A DNA stretch of 64,000 nt from Dolomedes plantarius (GCA_907164885.2 OU015490.1:222130554-222194553); one strand, 5' to 3'; shown: positions 22,344-39,925, numbered from the stretch's first letter. Numbers and translations: made by a program. Notes: generated by a model from the letters alone, not told the origin.

Positions 22344-22655
22344 TGTTGCCATTCACCGGAACAGTCACATAATACCCAAGAAAAATCTCAATCCCGGCAA
22401 TAAATAATGAAACCCGAGGTGACATTTTACGAATTTAATGAAGACATAACAATTGATTTTAGTATAACACAAATTTAACAATTATACAGGAACACACAAA
22501 AATATGCTGCTACAAGCACGGAAACATTGGATCAACTGCTAATACTTCTCAGCAAAAAGAGTTCAAAGGGCATCGCCACGAACTCTAGTGGTTATTTCCG
22601 TCCAAGGAGTCAGAGATTTTGCGTCATGATGCCCTGTTTAAACTAGTTGGTTACA
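22344..22655 (-). repeat. Gypsy 5' LTR
   Basis: On the minus strand it starts TGTAACCAAC and ends GGCAACA. It is colinear with the left LTR. A 3-bp gap (CTTCTTCTCAG versus CTTCTCAG) is the only indel seen. Confidence 0.93.
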
Positions 22656-22676
22656 TATATATATATATATATATAT
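22656..22676. repeat. (TA)n at the Gypsy right junction
   Basis: A short TA tract between the Gypsy LTR and the surviving right end of the hAT element. Confidence 0.9.
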
Positions 22677-22810
22677 TGATTGTTTTGTTAAAATTTTTTG
22701 GTTTTATAAACTTTTGCTTCTAGTAAAAAATTTTCGTTGAGGTCAAGGGATTTTTTATTTAAAAAATGTGGGTCGCGGTTGAAAAAAGTTTGAGAACCAC
22801 TGGTCTAGAG

Positions 22811-23454
22811 CACAAATAAATATAGCGATTAATAGGCAAAAAAATCTATTTATACTTGCACCTTTTTTATTATCCTCATTTCTTCTCCTGTGAAAGATAT
22901 TCTAAAGAATTTCTAGTATATTTCATCAGCATTGAGGAAAACAATCTCTCCTGTAAGTGTTTCCGAAGAAAGGAATGTATCATTTCAAATATCAAAATCG
23001 ACGTTTTTCTAAAATATATTTCGGGAAGGATAAGGAAATACGCCATAGAAAACTTTCTTTCGAAGGAAAAGAGCTATAGAAACATGGAACATTACACTGC
23101 GTTCTGGAAAAGATATATATTCTCTGCGTGGGTCTTATCGTAAAGTGTAGCAGGAGATGTATGGTGTTATTGAAACCCATACGTGTTTTTACAACCTTTT
23201 GGATGTTTCATCGCGAAAGTGGATGTAGTTTGTTTCTGGGGGAAACAGCAATGAAGTAAATATTGTTTTCGATTGAAAAGAAGCGTGCTATACTATGTCT
23301 CAAATGACTGAAAAATATCGTAATAGAATCTGCATATCATTTCGATATTAAGAATCGGTAATCCATTGAAATACCATTCAGTGAGTTCACTGCGAAGTCT
23401 GTTAGATAAGAGCTAATGTGGTTTCATAGTAAAATCCACGGAAAATGCCTGGTA
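22811..23454. other. Stretch without recognised features
   Basis: A 95-codon plus frame (22856-23143) has no domain I recognise. No repeat ends are seen. Confidence 0.4.
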
Positions 23455-23458
23455 TTAA

Positions 23459-24038
23459 CACTAGAAAGACGGCTGTCGTCATTTGGACGGATTTGGCTAT
23501 GTTTCTATTTATGTCCTCAGGCTTCTGAAATTTTATGACTTTTCCTAATTTTACGCGAAATATGCACACACATTTAAAAAATTATATTTGATAGTAAAGT
23601 GAGGTAGAAAATGTGTTGTATACCTACTAAGACTGAAAGCCGTGAATTTGACGGCAATATAGAAAAAAACAGGCAGAAATCTTTAAAATAATACCGCAAA
23701 AATGTTAGTTACTTTTCGTGTCTTTCACCTTTTGTAAATAACAGAAATATTGGCTCTTCGGAAATATTGGTGTTGAAAAATTAGGACTGCGCAAACCACT
23801 CATATATTTGTACGGATAAACCATACCAGGTTGTCAGCTCGTCACACCTGCATAAAAATATATCTGAATATATACTAATTTATTATATATTGGTATGAAA
23901 TAGTTCAAAATTCAAAGTATTGTACCAGTTTTTAATAAAAGAATCTTTAAATATTTTAAATTCTTGATTTTATTTTTAACCGTGAAAATGACGGCGTTCA
24001 GTCTTTTTAGAAAGGAAAAAATTTCCGTCTTTCTAGTG
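23459..24038. mobile_element. piggyBac-type MITE
   Basis: TTAA flanks both ends (23455-23458 and 24039-24042), and the termini form a perfect 14-bp inverted repeat CACTAGAAAGACGG. The similarity to the canonical piggyBac end (CCCTAGAAAG) supports the family. The 580 bp interior has no coding sequence and contains sub-terminal inverted motifs (TCGTCATTTGGACGG near the left, CCGTGAAAATGACGG near the right). Confidence 0.85.
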
Positions 24039-24179
24039 TTAAAGTTTTGTGTGATTGGGATTTAGGTTCAAATAAGAAAGCAAATTATAAATAATGTGTC
24101 AAATTATCTTTCTAAAAATTATTTTTTTCTCTATTTGTGTATTTATTTAAATATTCTGATCTTATTGCTTATCTCACTT

Positions 24180-24443
24180 GACCGACAGCAACATCAGATG
24201 AAGTCCTATTACATAGGCTTATGGGCAGAATGGCGCGGCTCCGATTTCAATTAGCACCACAAGTGTCGTAGACCGACTTGGATAAAGGACCGATCTCGTA
24301 ATTTTGAACCGAGTCAAGTGACGAGAAGGGAACACTTGACCCCGCACCTCCAGAGATATTTGGGGAACTTGGAGGGCATTGCAGCCATGGCAGATATTTC
24401 GTGCACCAGTCTTCATTAGTGTACACGGCAGTGTACACTAATG
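24180..24443 (-). repeat. tRNA-type SINE fragment with terminal hairpin
   Basis: The segment shares with the copies at 39.6 and 43.5 kb the string TTTTGAACCGAGTCAAGTGACGAGA (in two parts) and CACCTCCAGAGATATT..GGGAACTTGGAG, on the minus strand. The tRNA-derived head with box A and B is missing. At its right end CATTAGTGTACAC and GTGTACACTAATG form a perfect 13-bp inverted repeat with a 4-nt loop (24414-24443). Confidence 0.7.
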
Positions 24444-24461
24444 CTAACTCGATATTAAGAA

Positions 24462-24523
<62 letters not shown>
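24462..24523. repeat. (TA)n microsatellite
   Basis: Pure TA tract adjoining the left end of the Tigger MITE. Confidence 0.97.
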
Positions 24524-24526
<3 letters not shown>

Positions 24527-24691
24527 TGGCATCTCGATCTATCGTTTTTCAAGGGACCGATTGAAATGAACGATAAATGCGGGAAAACGATAGAGTCGGA
24601 AACATAACAAAGCAATATGATCGTTGGGACTGTATAAAATGAACGACACATATGGAAAAACGATGGATCCGAAAACGATCGATCAAGATTC

Positions 24692-24695
<4 letters not shown>
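24524..24695. mobile_element. Tigger/pogo MITE
   Basis: The left end CAGTGGCATCTCGATCTATC and the reversed right end TAGTGGAATCTTGATCGATC match the pattern CAGTGGnATCTCGATnnATCG of Tigger-type elements. It is 172 bp with no coding sequence. TA dinucleotides lie at both junctions, and the element sits between two (TA)n tracts. Confidence 0.85.

Positions 24696-24750
<55 letters not shown>
24696..24750. repeat. (TA)n microsatellite
   Basis: TA tract shared as a flank by the Tigger MITE and the pogo element. Confidence 0.97.
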
Positions 24751-27796
<3,046 letters not shown>

Positions 27797-28779
27797 GAAT
27801 ACTAGTATTTACACAATTAATATCATCTAACATGCTATCTAATAATAAATGTTCAAAAAATGAGTTTTGTTTTCCCCTTCCGAGTGGAAAGCGTTCGAAT
27901 CGTGACTTTGATGTACTCTCCTGCTGTAGAGATGTATGACTTCCTGTGTGGACGGCTTTTTGTACAATTGGGTCAACATTTTAGGGAATAAAACTTTCAC
28001 CCGCGATATCGTGATTTTCTGGAATTGTAGGCATAATTATCTTGGCTGGACCAATACACGGATATTTACATTTCTCAGAAACTGCTACTATAATTCGCTT
28101 TTTATTCTGGTTTGGAAATTTTAGATCACAAACTGCTAATTTTGTACATATGGTGTTGCCAAAAGTACTTACTAACTTAATAGAGCGGCCTATATAATTA
28201 AAATTCTTGACGTGGAGGGGATTGATTACAGCAAGTTCACTTCCTGAATCCAAGAGGCACTTAACGGTTTGATTTCCAATGTCGACTTCAATGAACTGTA
28301 ACTCTGATTTGGTGGGTTGATTGAGGATTTCAACAAGACTGACGGAATTGAAAGGCTTTGTATTACGTTTGTCACAGAATTTTGCGAGATGATATTTAGA
28401 ATTGCAGATGAAGCAACATTTATCATTGTTATGGTGAACATTTTTTCTTAGAACTATAGTACGATTGTCTGAGGTACGATGTTCTTGCGGTGGATAATTT
28501 TTGTATTTAGGTTCGCGATCTTGAGAATATTTGTTTTCGTCCCAACTAAAACTTTTCCCTTTGGATACATAAAATAGATCAATTTCCATTGCCATTTCTA
28601 TGGGTTTATAAAAAATTTCTCCCTGCTTAATGGCAATGTGTGAGGAAGTTTCTTTATCTAATGTGGCAAACAGTCTATCAGATACAATCAATTCCCACAG
28701 TCCTTTAAAATCAGTTACCCGGCGTAATTTTAGATAATAATCGTAAATAGCGCGCAAATGCAGCAAATTAAGTCAGTAG

Positions 28780-29680
28780 CCCGTCATCTCATTCTCTCCT
28801 CCTTCGTCGGCTACGGGGGCTTATGTGTGCCTCGTGAGAATTCTCAAATTATTCTGCTCTTTTTCTAAAAACTTTCCTACCGAGCTCAACTTCTATCATT
28901 ATCTATTCAGGCCTTCATTGGTGGCCATCTTCTGCCCTATAGGTCGATCCGGGGCCACTTCATTGGCCGACCACCTACTTTATATTAAAATTTACTCCAA
29001 TCAACATTACAGGGGGCGTCCGTCCTTGCACCTGTCTGGGGTTTCTTACACTCCCAACTTCTCACGCTCTTCTCCGGCCTCCTGTGGTGTGTTTAACGCA
29101 GTAAAACATCGTAAACTGCCTCACTCCTTTTCTTCTCCTAACTATGACTCCGTTTTCACACTTCCCTTAGCTCATTATAACCAGCTGGGCCCCTTTTCCT
29201 GTCAAAATTCTCATCCCTCTGACCTCAACATTATCCATCTTAACTCCAATCCGTTCGTTAAACGCAGCTGTTGACCGTTTTCTTGTTTTCCATTTCAATT
29301 GGTCCCTCTCAACTTGTCAAATCTCCCCTTTCGTTTCGCCTACTCAGCATATTACCCCGCTGGTCAAGGCACTTCTTTGTCTGCCTCTTTGAATTATATT
29401 CTCTATCGCCCCTTTCTCTGAACACGTGTCGTGTCTCCACGACATAGATCCTACCTGGTATGGCGATGAGGTCAATGGTTGTGGACACAATCGAGGTATT
29501 CTGGCGATTCGCAGCTCCCACTTGAAGGCAGCTTGAAGGCGACGAAAGAGCGAATCAGCTTAAAATACACGGCAGTATTCACTGTTCTAGCTTCATTCCA
29601 AAGATGGCGGAAATCTGGGCATTGGTTCTGGAGTTAGACATCTCATAATTTAATAGCGGCGACTTTTCTGGTACCGGGTA
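28780..29680 (-). other. Purine-rich leader of the truncated Gypsy-like element
   Basis: The plus strand is markedly pyrimidine-rich and GC-richer than its surroundings. Minus frames such as 29309-29521 (MGAANRQNTSIVSTT...) have no recognised domain. The region presumably covers the leader and the decayed first part of gag. Confidence 0.45.
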
Positions 29681-29698
29681 ATCCCGGTCGAGCCCCCA
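29681..29698 (-). promoter_or_regulatory. tRNA-Pro-type primer-binding site
   Basis: On the minus strand TGGGGGCTCGACCGGGAT lies two bases after the LTR end. It matches the proline-tRNA primer site used by many gammaretroviruses at 17 of 18 positions, a comparison from memory. Confidence 0.8.
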
Positions 29699-29700
29699 CA

Positions 29701-30016
29701 TGTGGGATAGTTCGCCGTTTTAAGAACAATTACTAAATAATAACATTTAAAGAATACTAACATTTAATTAATCTATGTACAGAAATATTTACAAAAGGCT
29801 TAGTGCCTTGAAGTTACAATGGCCGAACATATCCCAGCAGGTTAAGTGCATGCAAGCACTACGAATATTATATCGGAATTGCACCGGAAGCGATGCACAA
29901 CAGTTCGGATTTCAAATGTTCCTTGCGCCTCTTTCTCATTGGCCAGGTGAGTCGGAGCACCATCTCGTGGCATCCTCTGCTGATCTGTCCATGGCGTATA
30001 TCCTCGATTAACTACA
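29701..30016 (-). repeat. 5' LTR of the truncated Gypsy-like element
   Basis: Read on the minus strand it starts TGTAGTTAATCGAGG and ends ACTATCCCACA (TG...CA), directly before the primer-binding site. Length 316 bp. No second copy is present in the window. Confidence 0.75.
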
Positions 30017-30036
30017 GGTATATATATATACATATA

Positions 30037-31575
30037 CACTGCTCAAAAAAATTAGGGGAGAAAGCAAAGAAGTAAGAAAACCGTGCGAGAGAGCCACGTA
30101 TTGGCATAAAATGGATAGTACACACGTATCAATGCACTATACAGAAAAAAAGACGTAAAAAATTTATAATTAAGCTTTAATTCTTTGAAAATATGCAAAA
30201 AACATGCAAAGATGATTTAGGGCAACAATTTGGTTACATGTAGACGATAAAAAAAGTATTGTTTAGAAATGATGCAAAAATTTTAATATGGCGTGTGATC
30301 TCCTCGAACAGCTAAGACTGTTGCACACCTGTTTTCCATGGATGCGATGATGTTATCGATAAAACTTTTGGGAATACTGTTCCACTCCTCAAGAAGTGCA
30401 ATCTACAAGTCTCGGAGAGTAAAAGGAGGCCTTGATCTCGCAGCAATGCGTCGTCCGAGCATGTCCCAAACATGCTCGATTGGATTCAGGTCAGGAGAGC
30501 ACGCTTGCCATTCCATACGCTGTATTGTTTCAGCTTCAAGCATGTTCTCCACAAGACGAGCTGTATACGGTCTGACATTATCATGCTGGAGAACAAAGGA
30601 ATCTCCAATGGCTGCAGCGTAAGTTATGACATGAGGTCTCAGCATCACGTCTGCATACATTCCGGCCGTCAAAGTACCATTCCGAATGATATGCAGGTCT
30701 GTACGTCCATCTATGCTGATTCCACCCCACACCATAAAACCAGCTCCTCTGTATTGTGACCTTTCACGAACGAATGTGGGGTTATTTCGAGTGTCCCTTT
30801 CCCTCCATACCAAAACACGTCGGGTGTCACACTCCAGACTGAATCGGGGATCGTCTGTAAACAACACTTGGTTCCAATCATGTTGCTCCCAATCTCGAAG
30901 TTCAGCAGCTCATCTTCTTCGGGCCGCATGGTGGCATGAGGTCAACGAAATTTAGACCATTGGCCTACGTGCATAGAGACCTCCCTGATGAAGCCTATTA
31001 CGTACTGTTTGGCTGGACACCCTTCGTCCTGTTGCCAAGAGCAACTGTCTTTGCAGCTGAGTAGCATTGTCTGTTCTGTTTCGACGAGCTGTTAACAGTA
31101 TATACCGGTCATCAGTTGCTGTTGTGGCGCGTGGCCGACCTTGCCTTGGTCGACGTCTAACATTCCCTGTTTCTTGGAATTGATTCCACAGCTTTGCAAC
31201 GACACTTCTAGCGACCCCAACAGCGTCCGCGACACTACGTTGTGTTTGCCCGGATTCAAGTTTGCCTATAATACGCCATGCCATGGATTCCGGTAAATCA
31301 CGTTGATCAGACATTTTCAAGTCACCTTTTCTCAAAAAGAATAACTGAGCAATCGAATTTCACATTTAAGGCAGTGAAACAGACGTTTCTGCAACATCCC
31401 GATTTCCGTCCTTATGCTCTTTTTCTGGTTTTTGACGTCATGAACTTTGATTTGCATATGAAGTTTTCTTCTGTGTCCTGCTAGGCTTATGGATGATTTA
31501 TTTTATGTTACTTATCTGTGTAAGTATTTGTGTAATTTCGTTAAAACCATGTGCTCCCCTAATTGTTTGAAAAGT
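30037..31575 (-). mobile_element. Tc1-like transposon B
   Basis: The inverted ends are CACTGCTCAAAAAAATTAGG on the left and, reversed, TACTTTTCAAACAATTAGGG on the right, both followed by GGAG. TA-rich tracts lie at both borders. It contains one minus-strand transposase. At 1.5 kb it is of ordinary size. Confidence 0.9.
30283..31335 (-). pseudogene. Tc1 transposase with three stops (element B)
   Basis: One reading frame of 351 codons runs from MRKGDLKMSDQRDLPESMAW to LAVRGDHTPY. It has no frameshift and only three internal stops (about 30952-30954, 30913 and 30403-30405). The N-terminal half holds the paired-like helix-turn-helix (SVADAVGVARSVVAKLW) and the GRPR hinge (RRRPRQGRPRATT). The catalytic residues are D in VLFTDDPRFSL, D in VLQHDNVRPYTARL and E in SPDLNPIEHVWD. 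By count 34 residues separate the last two, the standard Tc1 DD34E. The usual DES after the first D reads DDP. Confidence 0.93.
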
Positions 31576-31590
31576 ATATACATACATATA

Positions 31591-31726
<136 letters not shown>

Positions 31727-31832
31727 CGGATTTCGACAATTGTAGCGCTTAATAGCAAGTACAAAAACCGGAGCAGCACTTCCGCAGTCTTGCAATATAT
31801 ATATTTATGTATATATGCATGTATGAATATAT

Positions 31833-31880
<48 letters not shown>

Positions 31881-31882
31881 AT

Positions 31883-32696
31883 GCTGGACTCAGGATAGAA
31901 AAATATAGAAGATATATACAGTAAAGTCTACTGAAATAATAACACGTTTATTAGAGGCTTGATTAGAGGATTTTTACACTATGTACAAAAGTTGTGAAAC
32001 AGCCTCTAGATATAGAGGGTACTGGCCTTAACAGTAGCCCGAAATTTCTAACAAGATGTCAGCAACAAATCACAGTTCATCCAAATGCTCCAAGATTGGA
32101 ATTGCGCTTTCGCGGGATGTGGATATAACAGACCGTGCTGTTCTCAAAAGATGTGAGGTGATCTCTTAATTACCGGTACTCTCCTGGTTCCTATAAATTA
32201 TCAGTCCGATTACTTAGAAGGGTTGGCATGAAGCTTCTAGAGATAATTCTGCTCTGAAGATAAAATACCTCCGGGATGGAATGTAGCGATCGGTCGGGTT
32301 AGGACCTCTGAGAAATGGTCTTCTCTGGATGAGAATTGATTAGAGTCTGAATTTCTTGATTTTTTCTCTCCGCTTCTCTCGAAATTTTCACTCCCAGCCC
32401 CGAGTCGGGACTTAGTCTTCGGTTGGTTGGACTACGACTGTGACATCAGGGTTCTCTCCCATGATTGATTTTGTCGATGGAGACACGATGGCGGCTCTTT
32501 TGAACAACTGACTGCGGCGACCATTAGTTAACGCTCCAACGGGCGTTGCCTGGGCGCGACTCCTTTCTTTTTTAACGTCATGTCGTAGACTAGATGGCGT
32601 CGGGTCATAGACATCTGCCTGGTTCACCTGCGAGGGGTGTTATTCCTCTGTCTGGGGAGACGATTTATTGAGAGGTCCTTAATGGAACCTCACAAT
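31883..32696. repeat. Candidate solo LTR between TA tracts
   Basis: About 810 bp of mixed composition between two (TA)n tracts, starting TGCTGGACTCAGG and ending AATGGAACCTCACA. TG...CA ends and a change in base composition suggest an LTR. I found neither a partner nor a clear promoter. The short frame at 32412-32627 on the minus strand is not recognised. Confidence 0.25.
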
Positions 32697-32697
32697 A

Positions 32698-34488
<1,791 letters not shown>

Positions 34489-34556
<68 letters not shown>
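34489..34556. repeat. (TA)n(TG)n microsatellite
   Basis: TA units pass into TG units within one tract. Confidence 0.97.
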
Positions 34557-35558
<1,002 letters not shown>

Positions 35559-35778
35559 TAAATAATGTGCTATTTTAGTCTCAAAGGCAACTAGTGGTCT
35601 GGGGACATTTTAAGAGTCTTCCAAATTACAATTATTTAATTTATGTAGTAAAAATATTGCGTTTAACTCATTAGATAATTACGTGTTTTTTTTTTTATAA
35701 AAAAGACATTATCTTATAATATCCTCTTCTGTTACAGGAGTCACAGAATAAATGCAATGGTTTGTTATCCATTTTTTC

Positions 35779-36120
35779 TCACAGTTTCTCCTGGATCAGA
35801 ACAAATAACGCCTTGATGGAAAGACAAAATCCCTCAACTGGGACCCACTTTTTCGCAATATTGCAAAGCCCGACGAATAAAAGCACATTGTCATAAAAAA
35901 AGACTTTCACTCCATCACTATAAAATGCGCCCGACCTGACTTTTATCACCCAATAACACGCACTCACTCCCAGAAATCCTTTCCGTAAATTCATACCGGT
36001 TAACCAATCAACAGCTTTTCCTATGCGCTTTAGGTAAACTTTGGGAATATGGAACACGAAAGGCATGGAATATTGTAACTCCTAACACCGCAATCAAGCG
36101 GTGGGAGAAGAATGTCGACA
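35779..36120 (-). repeat. Unclassified dispersed repeat, copy 1
   Basis: Shares with 42275-42735 the landmarks GAAATCCTTTCCGTAAA, GTAACCAATCAAC.GTTTT (TTAACCAATCAACAGCTTTT here), AATATG.A.CACGAA.G and CGCAATCAA.C..GGAGA. A 95-codon minus frame includes NLRKGFLGVSACYW. It may be coding relic of an unknown element. I do not assign a function. Confidence 0.5.
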
Positions 36121-36754
36121 TGCAATATACATATATGATTCTTTTACTGGCCTACGCATACAGGTCACCTTTTTCCTCCTTTTTTCTTTTTGGAACAGAA
36201 GGTGTTGGAAGAATATATTAAATCTTTTTCCCTACGTTTTATACTTAGTACAAATAAAAAGCGAATCGGAGATTTTTAAAGTGAGTAGAAAAAAGAAATT
36301 CAGCAGTCGAATTTGTCTTAAATCAGCTGATGGTAAATATCAAAAATAAATTTTAGAGGAAAGGTTTATTTTTCTTTACTACTTATTCCTCTTATACATT
36401 TATATATTTTTGCAGTAAATTTTGCATCAATCTCTGCACTTTTACAAAGCTTGATTTGGTCTTTATAACACTAACGGTTATTACTTATTCTTAAGGTTTC
36501 TACCTACGTTTGGACAACATATTTGGGAATTCATACAATGTATATAAAATATGTATATTTTTCGTTAAAATGAGATATAAAATCATGAATACAAATACTG
36601 TCCTTGTAAAATGCACCTAACATTTTAAAAAGTAGGGAATTACACTCCATTGAACTAAATATATTTTTTATTTCCTTTCTAATATATACTACTGTGACTT
36701 TCACCTGCGCAATGAAGTAAAAATTTTACATTATTTCCCAAAATCACTGAAATA

Positions 36755-37178
36755 CAGGGAGTACGGCTTAAAGGTATCCAAAAGTCTTGACTTATTTTTA
36801 CGGAACTAGCCGTTAGAATTTTTAAAAATATATATTTAAATAGAAAGAACTTCTCACCAAGTTTTAATATCAATCATAGACTTCGATCATAGTATCCCTT
36901 GTTTATACACCAAGGATTTAATGAATCCCCTAGCAAAAGAATCTAATAACGCCTGATATGCTACGAAACACTTGGAGAGAACTGGATTATCATTTAGACG
37001 ATAGTTGTGCTACAAAAGGTGCACACATCGAAATCTATGATACTATGATAGAAATCTATAACTGATATTAAAACTTTGTGAGATGTGCTTTCTATTTAAA
37101 TATTTTTTTAAAATTTCTAACGGGTTGTTCCGTAAAAATAAGTCATGACATTTGGAAAACTTTAGCCCGGACACCCTG
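36755..37178. mobile_element. Foldback MITE with ~150 bp inverted arms
   Basis: The left end is TA-CAGGGAGTACGGCTTAAAGG. The right end reversed is TA-CAGGGTGTCCGGGCTAAAG. Inside, both arms share GACTTATTTTTACGGAAC, GTTAGAA and TTTAAATAGAAAG on opposite strands, out to about 36895 and 37045. TA flanks both ends. Opposing short frames with the same peptide (VKISxDxW) on each strand are just the two arms. The CAGGGTGTCC end recalls mariner-type MITEs. Confidence 0.75.
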
Positions 37179-39609
37179 TATATCTTTGAATCCCGGTATA
37201 AAGGGCTTGAGGCTGCTATGTACTAACCCTATTGGATTCGATCACCTCAATGTTAACCTATGGAGAAAATTTGTCCACGAATTGCCGACTTGGATTCAAA
37301 GATTTTTTTTTTTTAAATTGTACTCCGTCATAGAGAAAGAAATTTTGCATTCGTGTACATTTTTCGTTTTCTTTTAAAAATGCAATTAATATTTTAAAAT
37401 TTAAATTATTCGGGGAAAATCGGGTATGGTGTGTTTTAAACTCTCATAAATTCCTTCGGTGGACGAAATTTATAAAATGAATCCTGTAGCGCTTTGCAGA
37501 AAAGTTCAGGCTATCTGATAATACCAATTTTATTTGATTATCCGCATTTATGTACCTGTAAATAGTTGACAAAAATATATTTTAAATAAAAAATTTGGGG
37601 GCAGCGCTTAACCCCCCTATTCAGAGAGAGCCATTACAATCCCTCAAAATGTCAATCCTAAGGGGGGGTGGAATTCTCGAACTGTCAACTGGACTCCAAC
37701 CACAAGAGTCTGCAAGAAGAGAAAAAGGAAAATACGATTTTTTTCTTAATACATAGCAGCCTTAAGTCAAAAACAGGGGTTTAATGATATTTGTTAGTAT
37801 TGATAAAAAATCTTTTGACTCACATACAAGGCTAATTACAGTTCTGCGATTGGTATAAAAATCAATTACTTGGTATATTTAAATCACTGTTTTTGACTTA
37901 AGCTCTTTATACCGGTCTTCAAAGATATCAAAATAGGTAGAAAAACACTGATTTTTGTATAAATTATTTTTAATGTCGCGGTATCTGTAAAATTATGCAA
38001 TGAACACATAGTGCTTAGGTTTTACTCGAAAACATAATTAATAATTTGTCAATCCCTGTTGCAAAATTTCATTGAAATGTATTCAAAACTTTTTAAATCA
38101 TTAGATTTCTCGTATACAAAAGTAACTTAAAACGTATTTAAAGATTTTCTTCCGGTCTTAGCGTCAGTACTGGTTTATTAAATTGGCTATATCTCTTCTT
38201 CTAAAAACCGTTCGTAAAAAAGTAAAGCAGTTTTAGAATCATATAAGACTGCATTTGCAAATGCAACAATTGAAAATATTCTAAGTTTTTCGCCGAATCA
38301 GTCATTGCAAAGTAGACAGATGCTTTAATATTGTTTTATTTATTTCGCAAAACTTACTTCTTGGAAAAGGATTTTCTTACAAATCTAGGGCCATTTTCCC
38401 TGAAAAGGATTTTTTGGAAAGGATATGTTTTATTTTACTATTACTCCGCTATCGTGCGCCATTTTCGTTGCGCTGAATCATTCAGATATTTAACTTAGCA
38501 ACTAAGTAACTAAGTAGAAGATTTAACTTAGTAACTTAGAAACTAAGTAAAATAGTGAAGAATGCTAATAAATAAAATTATTCATGAACTTATTTTTTGG
38601 CTAATTGCAGCTGAATTCAAGTTTCTTAAAGACACATAGATTTGTATAGAAATATCAAAAGCGAACGTAACAAAAATTTTTGGGTCAAAAACGTCAAAAA
38701 CTACAACCGCTTGGACTAGAGTTTAAATAATCACAAAGGCACGGAATTTTCTGTTTTTCCCCTAATATGGCACGACGTTTGTTTACATACTAGGTGATGA
38801 CTTGATAAAATACTCACAATATAGGCAGTGCGTATGGCAGGAAGGTATTTAGATAACTGGCAACCTCATTAGGCAAAATTTTATTTCATTTAAATTTTAA
38901 AATAACTGTTCAATACTAAAACGAAATTTTGATTCGTACACGATGCTTATAAAAATGCGGCTTACCAAATTCTCAGAAATAAGATGCAATAATGGAACCT
39001 TTTTTGCAATTTTGAAATACTGAAAAAATATTTAAAGTTTTACTATTCTGATGGATTCATTTCAAATAAAATTATTAAATGATACGGAAAAGTTAAAACC
39101 TTAAGTAATATATTTTAAGGATGTTTCTTACATCTAAAAATCACTTCATCTAAAGTCACACAGATTTAATTTCAGATCGGGCGAGTTCGTAAGATATAAC
39201 AAAAAATACAGCCTAAAAAGACGCACAAACATTTACTGTCGATTCATGTTGTTTAAATGTTATAATCAGGACTCCCAGGCAAGGTTTTTTTAAACCCTGA
39301 TCTCGATTTTTCAGTGACCATATGGGTTTAGGAGTTTTATTCTTCAAAAATATTTCAAAATCTGGGTCTCCCTCATACGTTAAAAATATGGCAAAAAAAT
39401 TAACACTTATTTATCATAATAATAATAATTTAATTATGTAATTTAATAGCGTAAATTGATGATTTTAAAATGTTCCAAAGGGAGATAATTTCTTCTGAAT
39501 CTTGATATATCTCCCTCTTACGAAACCATCTCAGAATTTTTGTATTTGTTTCGTAATATCAAAGATGGATTCAGTCCCAAATATGAAATCTTATATTTCC
39601 AATTCCTTT
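37179..39609. other. AT-rich stretch with small repeats
   Basis: No gene. A cluster of ACTTAG/CTAAGT words lies at 38490-38550. A 63-bp block at about 39073-39135 (ATTAAATGATACGGAAAAGT...) recurs inside the mariner-like element at 43375-43437. Confidence 0.45.
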
Positions 39610-39925
39610 GGTTTCGGAAAGCTTACTGGTCCATGGTAAAGGGTAGTAAACAGATTCACTTAAGGCGAAGTACCACAGGACTAAAGACTGACTTGACCTC
39701 GAAGAACATCAGTCTAGTAATTTTGAACCGAGTCAAGTGACGAGACCGGAACACTTGACCCAGCACCACCAGAGGTATTTTGGGAACTTGGAGTTACGAC
39801 AGACTTTTTACGTGCACCAGCCGCCAATAGTGTACATGTCTGTGGTTTTGTCAGCGACGGGCATCGAACCAGCAACGTTCAGATCACTGGCTCGCTGCCT
39901 TTTTCAACCGGGCCACCACTCCCTT
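39610..39925 (-). repeat. tRNA-derived SINE (full head)
   Basis: On the minus strand the head includes a GGTGGCCCGGTTGAAAA box A region and the box B GGTTCGATGCCCG (39857-39870 as its complement). The body shares GACTCGGTTCAAAATTAC and the CCAAGTTCCCAAAATACCTC region with the SINE at 43480. RNA polymerase III promoters of this kind drive SINE transcription. Mobilisation depends on a LINE enzyme not present here. Confidence 0.8.

Larger units (their letters stand above)
16289..22655 (-). mobile_element. Near-complete Ty3/Gypsy retrotransposon
   Basis: Two LTRs (16289-16603 and 22344-22655) enclose, on the minus strand, a primer-binding site, gag, RT-RNase H and integrase, ending at a polypurine tract. 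By hand count the LTRs differ by about 10 substitutions and one 3-bp indel over ~312 bp (~3%), so the insertion is fairly recent on the scale of this window. Coding damage: stops and frameshifts in gag, loss of the zinc knuckle and protease active site, and one stop between RNase H and integrase. Flanks differ ((TG)n left, (TA)n right), so no target duplication is seen. Confidence 0.93.
12810..22802 (+). mobile_element. hAT transposon split by nested LTR elements
   Basis: The ends are CAGGGATGGCGAACCTG on the left and, reversed, CAGTGGTTCTCAAACTTTTT on the right. Both are typical hAT termini. The 8-bp target GTCTAGAG is duplicated exactly at 12802-12809 and 22803-22810. hAT sequence is left only at 12810 to about 13370 and 22656-22802. 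Between them lie a BEL/Pao remnant and a Gypsy element. The original hAT was therefore well under 1 kb, or was shortened after insertion. Confidence 0.8.

Noticed and set aside
28825..29274. 149-codon plus frame
   Set aside because: Composition follows the pyrimidine-rich strand of a retroelement leader; no domain or start context.
36679..37377. Two similar small proteins on opposite strands
   Set aside because: They are the two arms of one foldback element.
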